Positions 8,039-16,180 of a stretch of 51,985 nucleotides of DNA are shown here, piece by piece; the first letter of the stretch is position 1, and each line of letters starts with the position of its first letter. Location: positions 1 to 51,985 of the forward strand of contig CAAGAW010000007.1 in assembly GCA_900767465.1 (NCBI GenBank), given 5' to 3'. A program made the translations under genes and the position numbers. Under the pieces are notes generated by a model. The model searched no databases. It was given only the letters and a program-made list of their open reading frames with translations, and was not told where the DNA came from. The stretch comes from Clostridia bacterium (lineage in GTDB: Bacteria; Bacillota; Clostridia; Christensenellales; Pumilibacteraceae).

Positions 8039-8764
8039 CTACTTTCGTTCGTCGCGGCGGGAACGCGGGGCGCAGAACAACAGGTACATAACGACGATCG
8101 CGGGTACGCAAAGCGATATTACGATTATCGCTTCTTCGCGGGCGGTATAGCCGTCGGAGGTCGTTACTTCCTCGGCGGTCGGCTCGGTAGGCTCGTCCGG
8201 CTCGCGTTCGATGACGTTTGCCGCGACGGGTTTAGCGTCGGCGTACAGCGAGTACACGTAACCCCGGGTCCCGTTCGGACTCGTCCGCACGTAGTACCAT
8301 AAGTCTCCGAGCGCGGGGACCTGCGCCGAACCGGTTATCGTGCCGTAAAAGTAAGTTGTCGTTTCGTCGGGGATTTCGGTGAGTACGTTGATTGAAGTGT
8401 GGTCGGGGGCGGAGCGGATATTCACCGGGTGGCCGTCGCCCGTTATGGTCAGCGAGTTGGTTTCGGCATATTTGTAGCGAGGGACGTAATCGACTTTTTC
8501 GACTGCGCAGGTGAGGACGTAACCGGTCAGGTCGAGGTAATTCGCGACGAGGTAGTCGCCGTCGGTTTCGCCGGTGAGTCGAACGAAATAGCCGGACGGG
8601 AGGACGAAAAGCGGCTTGAACGTTGCGTCCGACAACGAATAGAAGATTGCGTCGTCGCCGATAAGCGCGTAGCACGGGTTCGGTTCGTCCGCCGTCGCCC
8701 GCGCCGCGTGCGGTACGAAAGTAATCGTTATAATCGACAAAAGAATGAGAAGCAACTTTTTCAT
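8039..8764 (-). CDS. Secreted, membrane-anchored SH3-like domain protein
   Basis: About 241 residues from the ATG at 8764. The N-terminus is a signal peptide (MKKLLLILLSIITITF, cleavage near ARATA-DE). Two small beta-rich bacterial-SH3-like units follow. The second contains NIRSAPDHTS, the usual N-(I/V)-R-S-x-P hallmark, and ends GYVYS. A proline/glutamate linker leads to a C-terminal membrane helix (AIIVISLCVPAIVVMYLLF) and a basic tail. Such proteins usually bind cell-wall peptides. No catalytic domain is present, so it is not a lysin. A TTG start 12 codons upstream is possible but has no ribosome site. The promoter geometry would place transcription start at the ATG itself (see the palindrome entry). 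Confidence 0.78.
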   Translation of the reverse strand: MKKLLLILLSIITITFVPHAARATADEPNPCYALIGDDAIFYSLSDATFKPLFVLPSGYFVRLTGETDGDYLVANYLDLTGYVLTCAVEKVDYVPRYKYAETNSLTITGDGHPVNIRSAPDHTSINVLTEIPDETTTYFYGTITGSAQVPALGDLWYYVRTSPNGTRGYVYSLYADAKPVAANVIEREPDEPTEPTAEEVTTSDGYTAREEAIIVISLCVPAIVVMYLLFCAPRSRRDERK

Positions 8765-8770
8765 TCTTTT

Positions 8771-8812
8771 ATTATACCGTTCGCAACGGCTCGAAAACAA
8801 GGATGTTTTCGA
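8771..8812 (-). promoter_or_regulatory. Promoter with perfect palindrome over the -35 region
   Basis: On the minus strand, TTGTTT (8800-8795) and TATAAT (8776-8771) are 18 bases apart. The expected start of transcription is at or next to the ATG at 8764, so the mRNA may be leaderless. A perfect 9-bp inverted repeat, TCGAAAACA (8791-8799) with TGTTTTCGA (8804-8812), covers the -35 box and is a candidate operator. Confidence 0.5.
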
Positions 8813-9380
8813 GAATCCGCGCGAATCGTGTCGGCGTTGCTATGACTTTGATTGAGGAAAGTAAAACAGCTTTTTTAAGAAAGAAAACGGCGAACCTCCG
8901 CGGGAACGGCGCGGAGCCGCGCGGGCAAGTATTTGGACGGCAAGCCGCCGCGTGCGAGTATTGGGGGCGTGTACGATTGCTATCGTTTCTGTTGCGGGGG
9001 ATTTCTCGGCGCGGAGCCCGCGCGGGCAAGCATTTTGGACGGCGAGCCGCCGCTGGCAAGTGGGCTGGCGTAGGTACGTGGCGTGCCATTTCTACTGCGG
9101 GGGATTTCTCGGCTAACGCTCGAAATGACAACGTTGTACGTTTGGTTTAATTCGGTTAATTGCTATTTTGCAGAAGATAAACGGTTTTTGATGTCATTTC
9201 GACCGGAGTGAGGGTGAAGCCCGAACGCAGTGGAGAAATCCCCCTCGGAAGAGGTGTTTTGTTCGTGTGCGCGGCTTACCAAGGCTTCCCCTTGGGGCTC
9301 TATGGTGTGACGTACGGTTGCGGGTAAACCTGAAAGCAACGGCAAATCTGCAAAGACCCGATAAAAAGAGGTGAACAAGA
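8813..9380. repeat. Repeat mosaic upstream of the phage module
   Basis: No gene is supported. Bases 8854-8897 (GGAAAGTAAAACA...AACGGCGA) recur imperfectly at 10829-10872. Bases 8905-9034 hold several GC-rich 'GGCGCGGAGCC(C)GCGCGGGCAAG' palindromes. Bases 9039-9163 match the composite repeat at 2227-2385. Bases 9194-9243 are a direct copy of the element at 23101-23150 (45 of 50 bases identical by my count). Bases 9288-9310 are a fragment of the 'GGCTTCCCC' family. No clear promoter for the terminase gene was found. Confidence 0.65.
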
Positions 9381-10811
9381 GTGACGGAAAGGGAAATAGT
9401 AGCGGCGATATTAAAACTTGAAAAACGAGAAAAGGAACTTTGGCGGAACGGGCGAATCGACAGGTACAACGCGGGCGAAAAGATTCACGAAAAACAACTT
9501 GCTTTTCATAAGTGTCAAAAGCGCAACCGCTGGGTGTTCGGCGGCAATCGGTCGGGCAAAACGGAGTGCGGAGCGGTGGAAACGGTCTGGCGGGCGCGCG
9601 GAATTCACCCTTACCGCGAAAACCGACCCGACACTTTCGGGTGGGTGGTGAGCGTTTCGCGCGAGGTTCAGCGCGACGTTGCGCAAAAGAAGATTCTTTA
9701 TTACCTCAATCCCGAATGGATCGCCGACGTCGTTATGGTTTCGGGTAAAAGCGGTAATCCGGACGGCGGAATTATCGACTACATCGCGGTGAAAAACGTT
9801 TTCGGCGGAATAAGCAGGATCGGGTTCAAGAGCGCGGAGATGGGCAGAGAGAAGTTTCAGGGCGCGTCGCTCGATTACGTCTGGTTTGACGAGGAGCCGC
9901 CCGAGGACGTTTACAACGAGTGCCGCATGCGCGTCGTGGACAAGCGCGGGGATATTTACGGAACGATGACTCCGCTTAAAGGGCTTACGTTCGTGTACAA
10001 CAAAATCTACCTCAACGCGGGCAATGATCCGGAAATCTGGTCGATTTTTATGGAGTGGAAAGACAATCCGTATCTCGACGAGGACGAGATTAGCCTCGTG
10101 AGCGCGGCGATGAGCGCGGAGGAACTCGAAAGTCGGCGTTACGGTCGGTTTTCGTCCTCGAAAGGAATGATTTATCCCGAATTCGACGAGTCCGTTCACG
10201 TTGTCGAGCCGTTCGACGTTCCGCGCGAGTGGTACGATAATATTTCCATCGACCCTGGACTGCATAATCCGCTGGCGTGTCTGTTTTTTGCGACCGACGG
10301 CGACGGAGTGGTTTACGTGGTTGCCGAGCATTACGAAAGCGATCGGTCGGTGCCGTACCACGCGGCGAAAATCAAGGAGATTGCCGCCCGGCTTGGTTGG
10401 CGTCGCGACGGAAAGGGGCGGATAAGCGCGCTTATCGACAGCGCGGCTACGCAACGCACGCTCGCGTCGACCCGCTCGGTTGCAGAACTGTTTTACGACG
10501 AGGACATTCTGGTCAATACGCGGGTGGACAAGGACGTTTTCAGCGGTATAAACCGCGTCAAAGAGTACCTGCGGCCGCTTGCGCACCCCGATCACCCGAA
10601 GTTGTTTATCTTCTCGTCGTGCGTTAATCTTATCCGCGAAATCAAAGGTTATACGTGGGGCGAGGGCGAGTCGCCCGTAAAACGCGACGATCACGCGCTT
10701 GACGCGCTGCGCTACTTTATTATGTCCAAGCCCGAACCGTACGTGCCGCCCGTCGTTTTGTCCGAGATTCAGAAGGACAAAAACCGTCTTATGCGCCGCG
10801 TGAGGCGGTGA
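9381..10811 (+). CDS. Phage terminase large subunit
   Basis: A 476-residue DNA-packaging motor. The ATPase half shows Walker A GGNRSGKT (54-61) and Walker B VWFDEE (167-172) followed by PPEDVYNE. A coupling motif resembling GTMTPLKG lies near residue 195. The C-terminal RNase H-like nuclease half shows acidic residues in ISIDPG (~290), DSAAT (~353) and DDHALDALRY (~436), all expected for headful or cos cleavage. The start is GTG, preceded by AGAGGTG. Both halves look intact, so the enzyme should be competent. No small-terminase gene is recognised directly upstream. It is separated from the rest of the module by ~330 bases of host repeats. Confidence 0.9.
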   Translation: MTEREIVAAILKLEKREKELWRNGRIDRYNAGEKIHEKQLAFHKCQKRNRWVFGGNRSGKTECGAVETVWRARGIHPYRENRPDTFGWVVSVSREVQRDVAQKKILYYLNPEWIADVVMVSGKSGNPDGGIIDYIAVKNVFGGISRIGFKSAEMGREKFQGASLDYVWFDEEPPEDVYNECRMRVVDKRGDIYGTMTPLKGLTFVYNKIYLNAGNDPEIWSIFMEWKDNPYLDEDEISLVSAAMSAEELESRRYGRFSSSKGMIYPEFDESVHVVEPFDVPREWYDNISIDPGLHNPLACLFFATDGDGVVYVVAEHYESDRSVPYHAAKIKEIAARLGWRRDGKGRISALIDSAATQRTLASTRSVAELFYDEDILVNTRVDKDVFSGINRVKEYLRPLAHPDHPKLFIFSSCVNLIREIKGYTWGEGESPVKRDDHALDALRYFIMSKPEPYVPPVVLSEIQKDKNRLMRRVRR

Positions 10812-11140
10812 TCGCAACGAGCGGTTTTAGGGAAAGTAAAACAATCTTTTCTTAAATAGAAACGAAACGGCGAGCCGCCGCGGGCAAGTATTAAGGTGTA
10901 GTTTATGACGTAAGTATTGTTTCGTAACGCATGAGATGTCGTCAATGTCGGTATAGCGGTGTTATCGCGTAACAACCGAAACCTATCGGTTGAGTGCTGT
11001 AGGAGTGGACGACCTCGTCCGCCCGCGCAGGTTTACCGCTTTAAAGCCTTCTCCTTCGGGGGGTGGTGCGAGTGCGAGCGTCGGCGAGCCGAATGGCGGA
11101 TAGGGGCGTAATAAAAAGGAGGAGTGCAACCGGAAAGAGA
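10812..11140. repeat. Host-type repeats inside the phage module
   Basis: This 329-base gap holds no gene. It contains four pieces found outside the phage module: GGAAAGTAAAACA...AAACGG (10829-10872, also 8854-8897), GGCGAGCCGCCGCGGGCAAG (10870-10889), a 'GGA(C)GACCTCGTCCGCCC' element (near 11005-11030, also 51556-51582), and AAAGCCTTCTCCTTCGGGG (11041-11060). This makes recent phage arrival unlikely. Confidence 0.65.
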
Positions 11141-11434
11141 ATGGAAGAGGAAGGGAAGATAGTAAACAGCATACGTCGGCGGGCTAAGGGGTATACGGTC
11201 ACCGAAGTCGCGGAGGAATACGCGCTCGTGGACGGGGAGATGACGCTCGTAAAGCGCAAGGTGAATAAGCGCGACGTACCGGCGGACGTTTCGGCGCAGA
11301 AACTTTATCTTGAAATCAGCGGGGAAGAGGAAAAACTCACCGCCGCCGAGGTGAAGAGGGAGAAAGAGAGATTACTTAAATTGTTGGAGGAGAAATATGG
11401 AGATAGTTGCGGGAAAACCGGGCAAAAGATGTGA
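11141..11434 (+). CDS. Small phage-module protein, unknown function
   Basis: 97 residues from the ATG at 11141 (GGAAAGAG just upstream). The same frame is open further 5', but those codons fall in repeat sequence. The protein is charged: an N-terminal basic region (SIRRRAKGYTVTEVAEEY), then 'VKRKVNKRDVPADVSAQKLYLE' split by acidic stretches, and a C-terminal helix rich in E, K and L. The pattern 'GE.TL.KRKV..KDVPPD..A.KL' is familiar to me from small proteins next to phage terminases, so a packaging role is possible. No defined family is claimed. It overlaps the next gene by 38 bases in another frame. Confidence 0.55.
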   Translation: MEEEGKIVNSIRRRAKGYTVTEVAEEYALVDGEMTLVKRKVNKRDVPADVSAQKLYLEISGEEEKLTAAEVKREKERLLKLLEEKYGDSCGKTGQKM

Positions 11435-11633
11435 GATGGGGAAGTGTCGCAATCACGCCGACGTAGAGGTCAGAATCGAGCGAATGGGAATACGCAGTAC
11501 GCTGTGTATGTGCCGCGAATGTGCGAAAGAATTGTACGAAACGTTGGGCGCGACGCTCGTGCCGAAGAGTATCGAGACGATCCGTTCGCTTCGTTCCCCG
11601 CGCGGCGGCGGAGACAGACACGACGCGGCGTAA
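11397..11633 (+). CDS. Small cysteine-rich (zinc-ribbon-like) protein
   Basis: 78 residues with GGAGG at 11386-11390, 6 bases before the ATG. Two cysteine pairs, CEMGKC (12-17) and CMCREC (37-42), are spaced like a small zinc-binding knuckle. A basic tail (RSLRSPRGGGDR) follows. Function unknown. The start lies inside the upstream gene (38-base overlap), which suggests translational coupling. Small zinc-ribbon proteins are common among phage head genes, but no specific homologue is recognised. Confidence 0.6.
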   Translation: MEIVAGKPGKRCEMGKCRNHADVEVRIERMGIRSTLCMCRECAKELYETLGATLVPKSIETIRSLRSPRGGGDRHDAA

Positions 11634-11720
11634 TCCGAGCCGACGTCGCAAAAACGTTATACCGTATGTGCGTTTTTTGAACGAAGGGCAAATTAAAAAC
11701 AACTCGTAAAAGGAGAAAAG

Positions 11721-13598
11721 ATGGATAAAAGATTTATTGAGGACATAGTCGCGGACGTTCGCGGCGATTACGAAAGCCGGCTTGCCGAAAGGCGGCAGTT
11801 CGAGTCGCAATGGCAACTGAACGGCAATTTCGTGATGGGGAATCAGTATTGCCGTATCGGGCTTCGCGGAGAGATCGAGGACGCGGAAAAGGACTACTAC
11901 TGGCAAGAGCGCGAGGTGTTCAACCATATCGCGACGATAGTGGATACCCGCCTTGCGAAACTAAGCCGCGTGCGCCCGAAGATGAGCGTCGTTCCCGCGT
12001 CCAACGACGAGGGCGACATAAAAGCCGCCAAAGTTTCGGGTAAGATTCTTTCGTCGTGTTCGGCAAAACTCAACCTCGAAAGCGCGATTTCGCGGGCGAC
12101 GATGTGGTCGGAACTTACCGGCTCGGCGTTTTACAAGATAGGCTGGGACGAGAAGGGCGGCAAGTGCGTAGGCACGGACGAAAAGGGCGAAAAGATTTAC
12201 GAGGGCGAAGTCCGCGTGGACGTTTGTCCGCCGTACGAGATCCTGCCCGATTCGTTGACGAGTCAGTCGGTGGAAAACTGCAACAGCGTGATTCACGCCA
12301 AAGCGGTGAGTACGGAAGATATAAAGAGGATATGGGGCGTCGAAGTCGAGCCGGAGCAAACCGAACTCGTCACGCTCGGAGGAATAGGCGAAGTCGGCGG
12401 TATGGGGCTGGCGGGCGCAGTGGCTAAGCAGAGCCGTACGAGGCGCAACGATTGCGCCGTGGTTATCGAACGCTATACGCTGCCCACCGTGGATAAGCCG
12501 GACGGCGAACTTGCTATAATCGCGGGCAAACACCTGCTTTATTACGGTTCGCTGCCTTACGAGTGCGGCGACGACGGCAAGCGGGTTCTGCCGTTCGTTC
12601 AGCAAAATTCGATCACCCGCGCGGGGTGTTTTTACGGCACGTGTATGGTAGAGAGGGCTATTCCCGTTCAGCGTGCGTACAACGCCGTAAAAAACCGCAA
12701 GCACGAATTCCTCAATCGCATAGCGATGGGCGTGCTTACCGTGGAGGACGGATCGGTGGACACCGACAACCTCGAATCCGAGGGTTTAAGTCCCGGAAAA
12801 GTCCTCGTGTATCGTCAGGGATCGGTCGCGCCCAAACTCTTGTCGCCCGGCACGGTTCCGTCCGACTTTACGGTGGAGGAACAGCGACTGCTTAACGAAT
12901 TCGTGGATGTGAGCGGAATAAGCGAAATCATGCGGTCGAGTTCGGTTCCGTCCACCGTAACCAGCGGCGTGGCAATCCAGTTGCTCGTCGAGCAGGACGA
13001 CACGCGTATTTCGGTAACCGCCGAAAACGTTCGCCGCGCGATAAAGTCGATGGCGGCGATGATTCTTCGGCTTTACCGTCAGTTCGCCGCCGAGCGACGG
13101 CTCAGCCGGTTCGTGGGCGAAGAGGGGGAGATAGAACTTCTGAGTTGGTCGGCAAGCGACATCGGTTGCGACGATGTCCGGTTCGATACCGAAAACGAGA
13201 TAAACTCGACGGCTGCAACGAGACAAAGCATGATGTTCGACCTTCTTAAAGCGGGACTTCTCTACGACGAGAACGGCAAACTGTCCGATTCGGTGCGCTA
13301 CAAAATCCTCGACGCGTTCGGGTACGGTGGTTGGGAACGCTCGCAGGACGAGAGCGCGCTCCATATCCGCAGGGCGCAAAAGGAAAACGCCGAGGTCGCC
13401 GAAACGCCGCTAAAAGTAGGCGAACTTGACGATCACGCGCTGCACGTGTCCGAGCATACGCGTTATTTCCTCTCGACCGAGTTTGAAAAACTTTGCGCAA
13501 AACGTCCCGAACTCAAAAACAAACTGCTTGCGCACGTCCGCGAGCATAAAAAATTCGCAAAAACGGAAAAGGAGGCGGAATTAAATGTCCAAGCGTAA
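11721..13598 (+). CDS. Phage portal protein
   Basis: 625 residues, AAAAGGAG before the ATG. The N-terminal half carries the portal signature 'FNHIATIVDTRLAKLSRVRPKMSVVPAS', an early 'YYWQEREVFN' and a mixed alpha/beta wing. The C-terminal part includes a 'VPSTVTSGVAIQLLVEQDD' helix and a long alpha-helical region ending in a charged barrel-like tail. Length and order fit the large portals of short-tailed phages (P22-like). The portal forms the twelve-subunit ring through which terminase pumps DNA. It overlaps the scaffold gene by 14 bases. Confidence 0.8.
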   Translation: MDKRFIEDIVADVRGDYESRLAERRQFESQWQLNGNFVMGNQYCRIGLRGEIEDAEKDYYWQEREVFNHIATIVDTRLAKLSRVRPKMSVVPASNDEGDIKAAKVSGKILSSCSAKLNLESAISRATMWSELTGSAFYKIGWDEKGGKCVGTDEKGEKIYEGEVRVDVCPPYEILPDSLTSQSVENCNSVIHAKAVSTEDIKRIWGVEVEPEQTELVTLGGIGEVGGMGLAGAVAKQSRTRRNDCAVVIERYTLPTVDKPDGELAIIAGKHLLYYGSLPYECGDDGKRVLPFVQQNSITRAGCFYGTCMVERAIPVQRAYNAVKNRKHEFLNRIAMGVLTVEDGSVDTDNLESEGLSPGKVLVYRQGSVAPKLLSPGTVPSDFTVEEQRLLNEFVDVSGISEIMRSSSVPSTVTSGVAIQLLVEQDDTRISVTAENVRRAIKSMAAMILRLYRQFAAERRLSRFVGEEGEIELLSWSASDIGCDDVRFDTENEINSTAATRQSMMFDLLKAGLLYDENGKLSDSVRYKILDAFGYGGWERSQDESALHIRRAQKENAEVAETPLKVGELDDHALHVSEHTRYFLSTEFEKLCAKRPELKNKLLAHVREHKKFAKTEKEAELNVQA

Positions 13599-14076
13599 AA
13601 CGAACGTTTCGGCGGTAAGTCCCGACGCGGAAAAGCCGTGCGAAGAGTTGACCGGAACCGAATCCGCGCCCGTCGCGACCGAAAACCGCGGCGACGAAAA
13701 CGACGGCGTATCGTCGAAAAACCGCGGCGACGAGACGGCGGCGGAAAACCTCGCGCTCAGAGCGGAGATCGCCGGACTTCGCGGCGAGCTGGACGCGATG
13801 CGCGCAAGAGAAGGCGAACTTATCCGCGAACTCGACGAGCGCAGAACCCCCGACTACGCGGCGATCGCGTCGGACGAGGAGTTTATCGACGCTTACGCGC
13901 GGCGCAGCGAACTTATAAAGGCGAAAGTCATCGCCGATTATCTTCGTTCGCTCTCGCATACGGGCGGTGTGCGGCTGCTCGGCGAATCGGTCGGCAAAAG
14001 CGCGCTCGCGCCGCTCAAAAAACCGAAAACTCTTTCGGAAGCAAAAAAATTAGCAGAACTTTATATTAAAGAATAA
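13585..14076 (+). CDS. Putative capsid scaffolding protein
   Basis: 163 residues; the start lies within the end of the portal gene behind AAAGGAGG. It is very rich in E, A, R and K, with a predicted coiled coil at ~50-95 (LALRAEIAGLRGELDAMRAREGELIREL, in shorter pieces) and a basic C-terminus (SALAPLKKPKTLSEAKKLAELY). A low-complexity helical protein lying directly between portal and major capsid genes is characteristic of scaffolds, whose basic C-terminal helix contacts the capsid. The role is inferred from position and composition. Confidence 0.72.
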   Translation: MSKRKTNVSAVSPDAEKPCEELTGTESAPVATENRGDENDGVSSKNRGDETAAENLALRAEIAGLRGELDAMRAREGELIRELDERRTPDYAAIASDEEFIDAYARRSELIKAKVIADYLRSLSHTGGVRLLGESVGKSALAPLKKPKTLSEAKKLAELYIKE

Positions 14077-14090
14077 AAGGAGAAAATCAA

Positions 14091-15281
14091 ATGGTAACTT
14101 TATCTAACGCCGAAAACGCGCTTAAAACAATCTATCTCGGTGCGGTAACCGAACTTCTTAACACCAAAGTCAACCCTCTTCTCGGTAAAATCGAGCAGTC
14201 GAGCGTTGACGTCTGGGGTAAAGAAGTGCGCACCGCCGCCAGAGTCGGTATCAACGGCGGCATCGGAGCGGGCGACGAAACGGGCGACCTTCCGTCCGCT
14301 TACGGCTCGAACTACGTTCAGTTCGTTTCCACGCTCAAAAACCTTTACGGTCAGATCGAAATTTCGGACAAGGCGATCCGCGCATCCGCCGACGGCAGAG
14401 GTGCGTTTACCGACCTTCTCAACGCCGAACTCGAAAGTCTGTTGTCCGCGTCCAAATTCAACCTCGGACGTATGCTTTACGGCGACGGCAGCGGTAAACT
14501 TTGCACCGTAAACGCCGTTTCGAGCGGGTTTTATCCCGTCGGAGACACCCGCAACCTTATCGAAGGTATGGTCGTTGACGTTTATTCGTCCGCGGGAGCA
14601 TTGCTCGACGCCGGACTTCGCATTTCGTACGTCGACCGCGACAACGCGAAAATCAAATTCGCCGCCGAGCCGACTACCGCGATTACCGCTTCGAGCGTGA
14701 TGTACGTTCAGGGCAGCAAGGACAAGGAAATAACAGGTCTGGGCGCGCTTTTCGATTCGAGCAAAACGCTTTACGGACTCACCCGCGCGTCCTATCCGTT
14801 CCTTACGCCGTACTCGAAGTCGAGCGTAGGGGAGATCGACGAGGTCAAGATTCAGAAGGCTATCGACCGCCTCGAATATAACGCGAATTCGACGGTGAAC
14901 TATATCGCCGTTTCCGCCGACGTCAAGTATGCGTATCAGACGTATATGAAGCAGTTTAAGAGCAACGTCGAGGTTATGGAACTCGAAGGCGGTTACAAAA
15001 CGCTGTCATATAACGGAATTCCCTTCGTTTACGACCGCTTTATCGAAAGCGGCACGATGTATCTTCTCGATACCACCGCTTTCAAACTTCATCAGCTTTG
15101 CGACTGGCGTTACCTCGAAAACGAGAACGGCAAGATTCTTCGTCAGACTCAGGGCAAACCCACCTATACGGCAACCCTCGTCAAGTACTGCGATCTTATC
15201 TGCTCGCGTCCGAACGGTCAGGCGAAACTTACCGGAATCACCGCGCCTTCCGCTTCGACTTCGGCAAGCGACAACACTTAA
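14091..15281 (+). CDS. Major capsid protein (HK97-fold type)
   Basis: 396 residues with AAAGGAG before the ATG. It has an N-terminal helix, an extended 'GGIGAGDETGDLPSAYGSNYVQF' arm region, and then 'LYGQIEISDKAIRAS', a typical spine-like beginning of HK97-fold coat proteins. Also present is 'NYIAVSADVKYAYQTYMKQFKS...YNGIPFVYDRFIESGTMYLLDT', which matches the usual P-domain ending 'G.PV..D.....GT.YLLD...'. The segments quoted are split for length. Position after the scaffold supports it. Codon choice suggests high expression. Confidence 0.85.
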   Translation: MVTLSNAENALKTIYLGAVTELLNTKVNPLLGKIEQSSVDVWGKEVRTAARVGINGGIGAGDETGDLPSAYGSNYVQFVSTLKNLYGQIEISDKAIRASADGRGAFTDLLNAELESLLSASKFNLGRMLYGDGSGKLCTVNAVSSGFYPVGDTRNLIEGMVVDVYSSAGALLDAGLRISYVDRDNAKIKFAAEPTTAITASSVMYVQGSKDKEITGLGALFDSSKTLYGLTRASYPFLTPYSKSSVGEIDEVKIQKAIDRLEYNANSTVNYIAVSADVKYAYQTYMKQFKSNVEVMELEGGYKTLSYNGIPFVYDRFIESGTMYLLDTTAFKLHQLCDWRYLENENGKILRQTQGKPTYTATLVKYCDLICSRPNGQAKLTGITAPSASTSASDNT

Positions 15282-15287
15282 ACGTCT

Positions 15288-15629
15288 ATGATTGGCGAAG
15301 GGTACGAAGTCCGCGGCGACCTTTTCGACATCGCGGACAGAATTAAGGAAATAGACGAAAACTACTTTATTTTCTATTCCTATCGGTTCCGTCGCTACGA
15401 GGTGCATAACCGCGCGCAGCGAAACGGAACTTTCGCGCTTGCCCTTCCGTACCGCACGCTGGACGCCCGCGCGCTTACGCTTGTCAGGCGTACCCGCGCG
15501 GAAAGAGCGGACGAACTTCTCAGGGAAATCGACGAGGAGAACGCCCGCTCGCGCCGCGAGGCGGTGGCAAAAGCGGCTGCACGCGCGGCAACGGAAACCG
15601 AAAGAATTTTCGGGGAGGTGACAAAATGA
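15288..15629 (+). CDS. Small head-module protein, unknown function
   Basis: 113 residues, starting 6 bases after the capsid stop. The N-terminal part (ADRIKEIDENYFIFYSYRFRRYEVHNR, a beta hairpin) followed by 'ALALPYRTLDARALTLVRRTR' resembles a small protein commonly found after capsid genes in Firmicutes phages. A C-terminal charged helix (DEENARSRREAVAKAAARAA) follows. Possibly a minor capsid or assembly factor. No ribosome site is obvious, so translation may be coupled to the capsid gene. It overlaps the next gene by 4 bases (ATGA). Confidence 0.6.
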   Translation: MIGEGYEVRGDLFDIADRIKEIDENYFIFYSYRFRRYEVHNRAQRNGTFALALPYRTLDARALTLVRRTRAERADELLREIDEENARSRREAVAKAAARAATETERIFGEVTK

Positions 15630-16180
15630 AAATTAAATCGGCAATAATCGACGCCGGCGTTATGCTCGGACTTGACGAAGTTACCGCCGCGCTCGAATCC
15701 GAAGATCAACCGACAGGAGACGCCGCGGACGAGATAAACCGTCTCGTTCGTTGCGCGAACCTCGTCATAGGCGAACTTGCCGCCGATCTTATGCCGCTTA
15801 AAACGCGCGAAACGCTGTCGTTTTCGCCGTCGGCGGAATACTCGGCGTTCTCGAAGCCGCCGACGGATATTTATTCGGTGAAAAACGAGAGCGGATTCAA
15901 CGTTCCGTTCCGCGAATATTTCGATCGCGTCGAAGTTAAAACGGACGGAAAATACGAGGTCGAATATTCGTATTCGCCCGCCGCGGTCGCGCTTGACGGC
16001 GATATACCGTTCCCCGCGCTTCCGCCGTTCGTGCTGGCGCAGGGAATAGCGCGCGAGTACTGCGTGATTTCGGGAATGACGGAAGAGGCGAGCGTGTGGG
16101 ATCAGAGGTTCAACGCCTCGGTAGCGGCGCGCGTAAGACCGAAAAAAGACGTGCGGATAAGAAGGAGAGCGTGGGTATGA
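15626..16180 (+). CDS. Putative head-tail connector (neck) protein
   Basis: 184 residues. Helical N-terminal half (SAIIDAGVMLGLDEV...INRLVRCANLVIGELAADL), then a beta-rich middle, then 'PPFVLAQGIAREYCVISGMTEEASVWDQRF'. This helix-sheet-helix plan and gene position match short-tailed-phage adaptor proteins that bind beneath the portal (T7 gp11/P22 gp4 role). Identification is by plan and context, not clear motif identity. The ribosome site is GGGGAGGTG. Both ends overlap neighbours by 4 bases. Confidence 0.6.
   Translation: MKIKSAIIDAGVMLGLDEVTAALESEDQPTGDAADEINRLVRCANLVIGELAADLMPLKTRETLSFSPSAEYSAFSKPPTDIYSVKNESGFNVPFREYFDRVEVKTDGKYEVEYSYSPAAVALDGDIPFPALPPFVLAQGIAREYCVISGMTEEASVWDQRFNASVAARVRPKKDVRIRRRAWV

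Noticed and set aside
8039..8764. SH3-like protein as the missing phage endolysin
   Set aside because: It has a membrane anchor and no amidase, lysozyme or peptidase motif, and is encoded on the opposite strand to the phage module.
16096..16176. Longer N-terminus for the nozzle-like protein
   Set aside because: The extra codons overlap the previous gene by 85 bases without a ribosome site. The ATG at 16177 has AAGGAG and the ATGA overlap seen at other junctions of this module.
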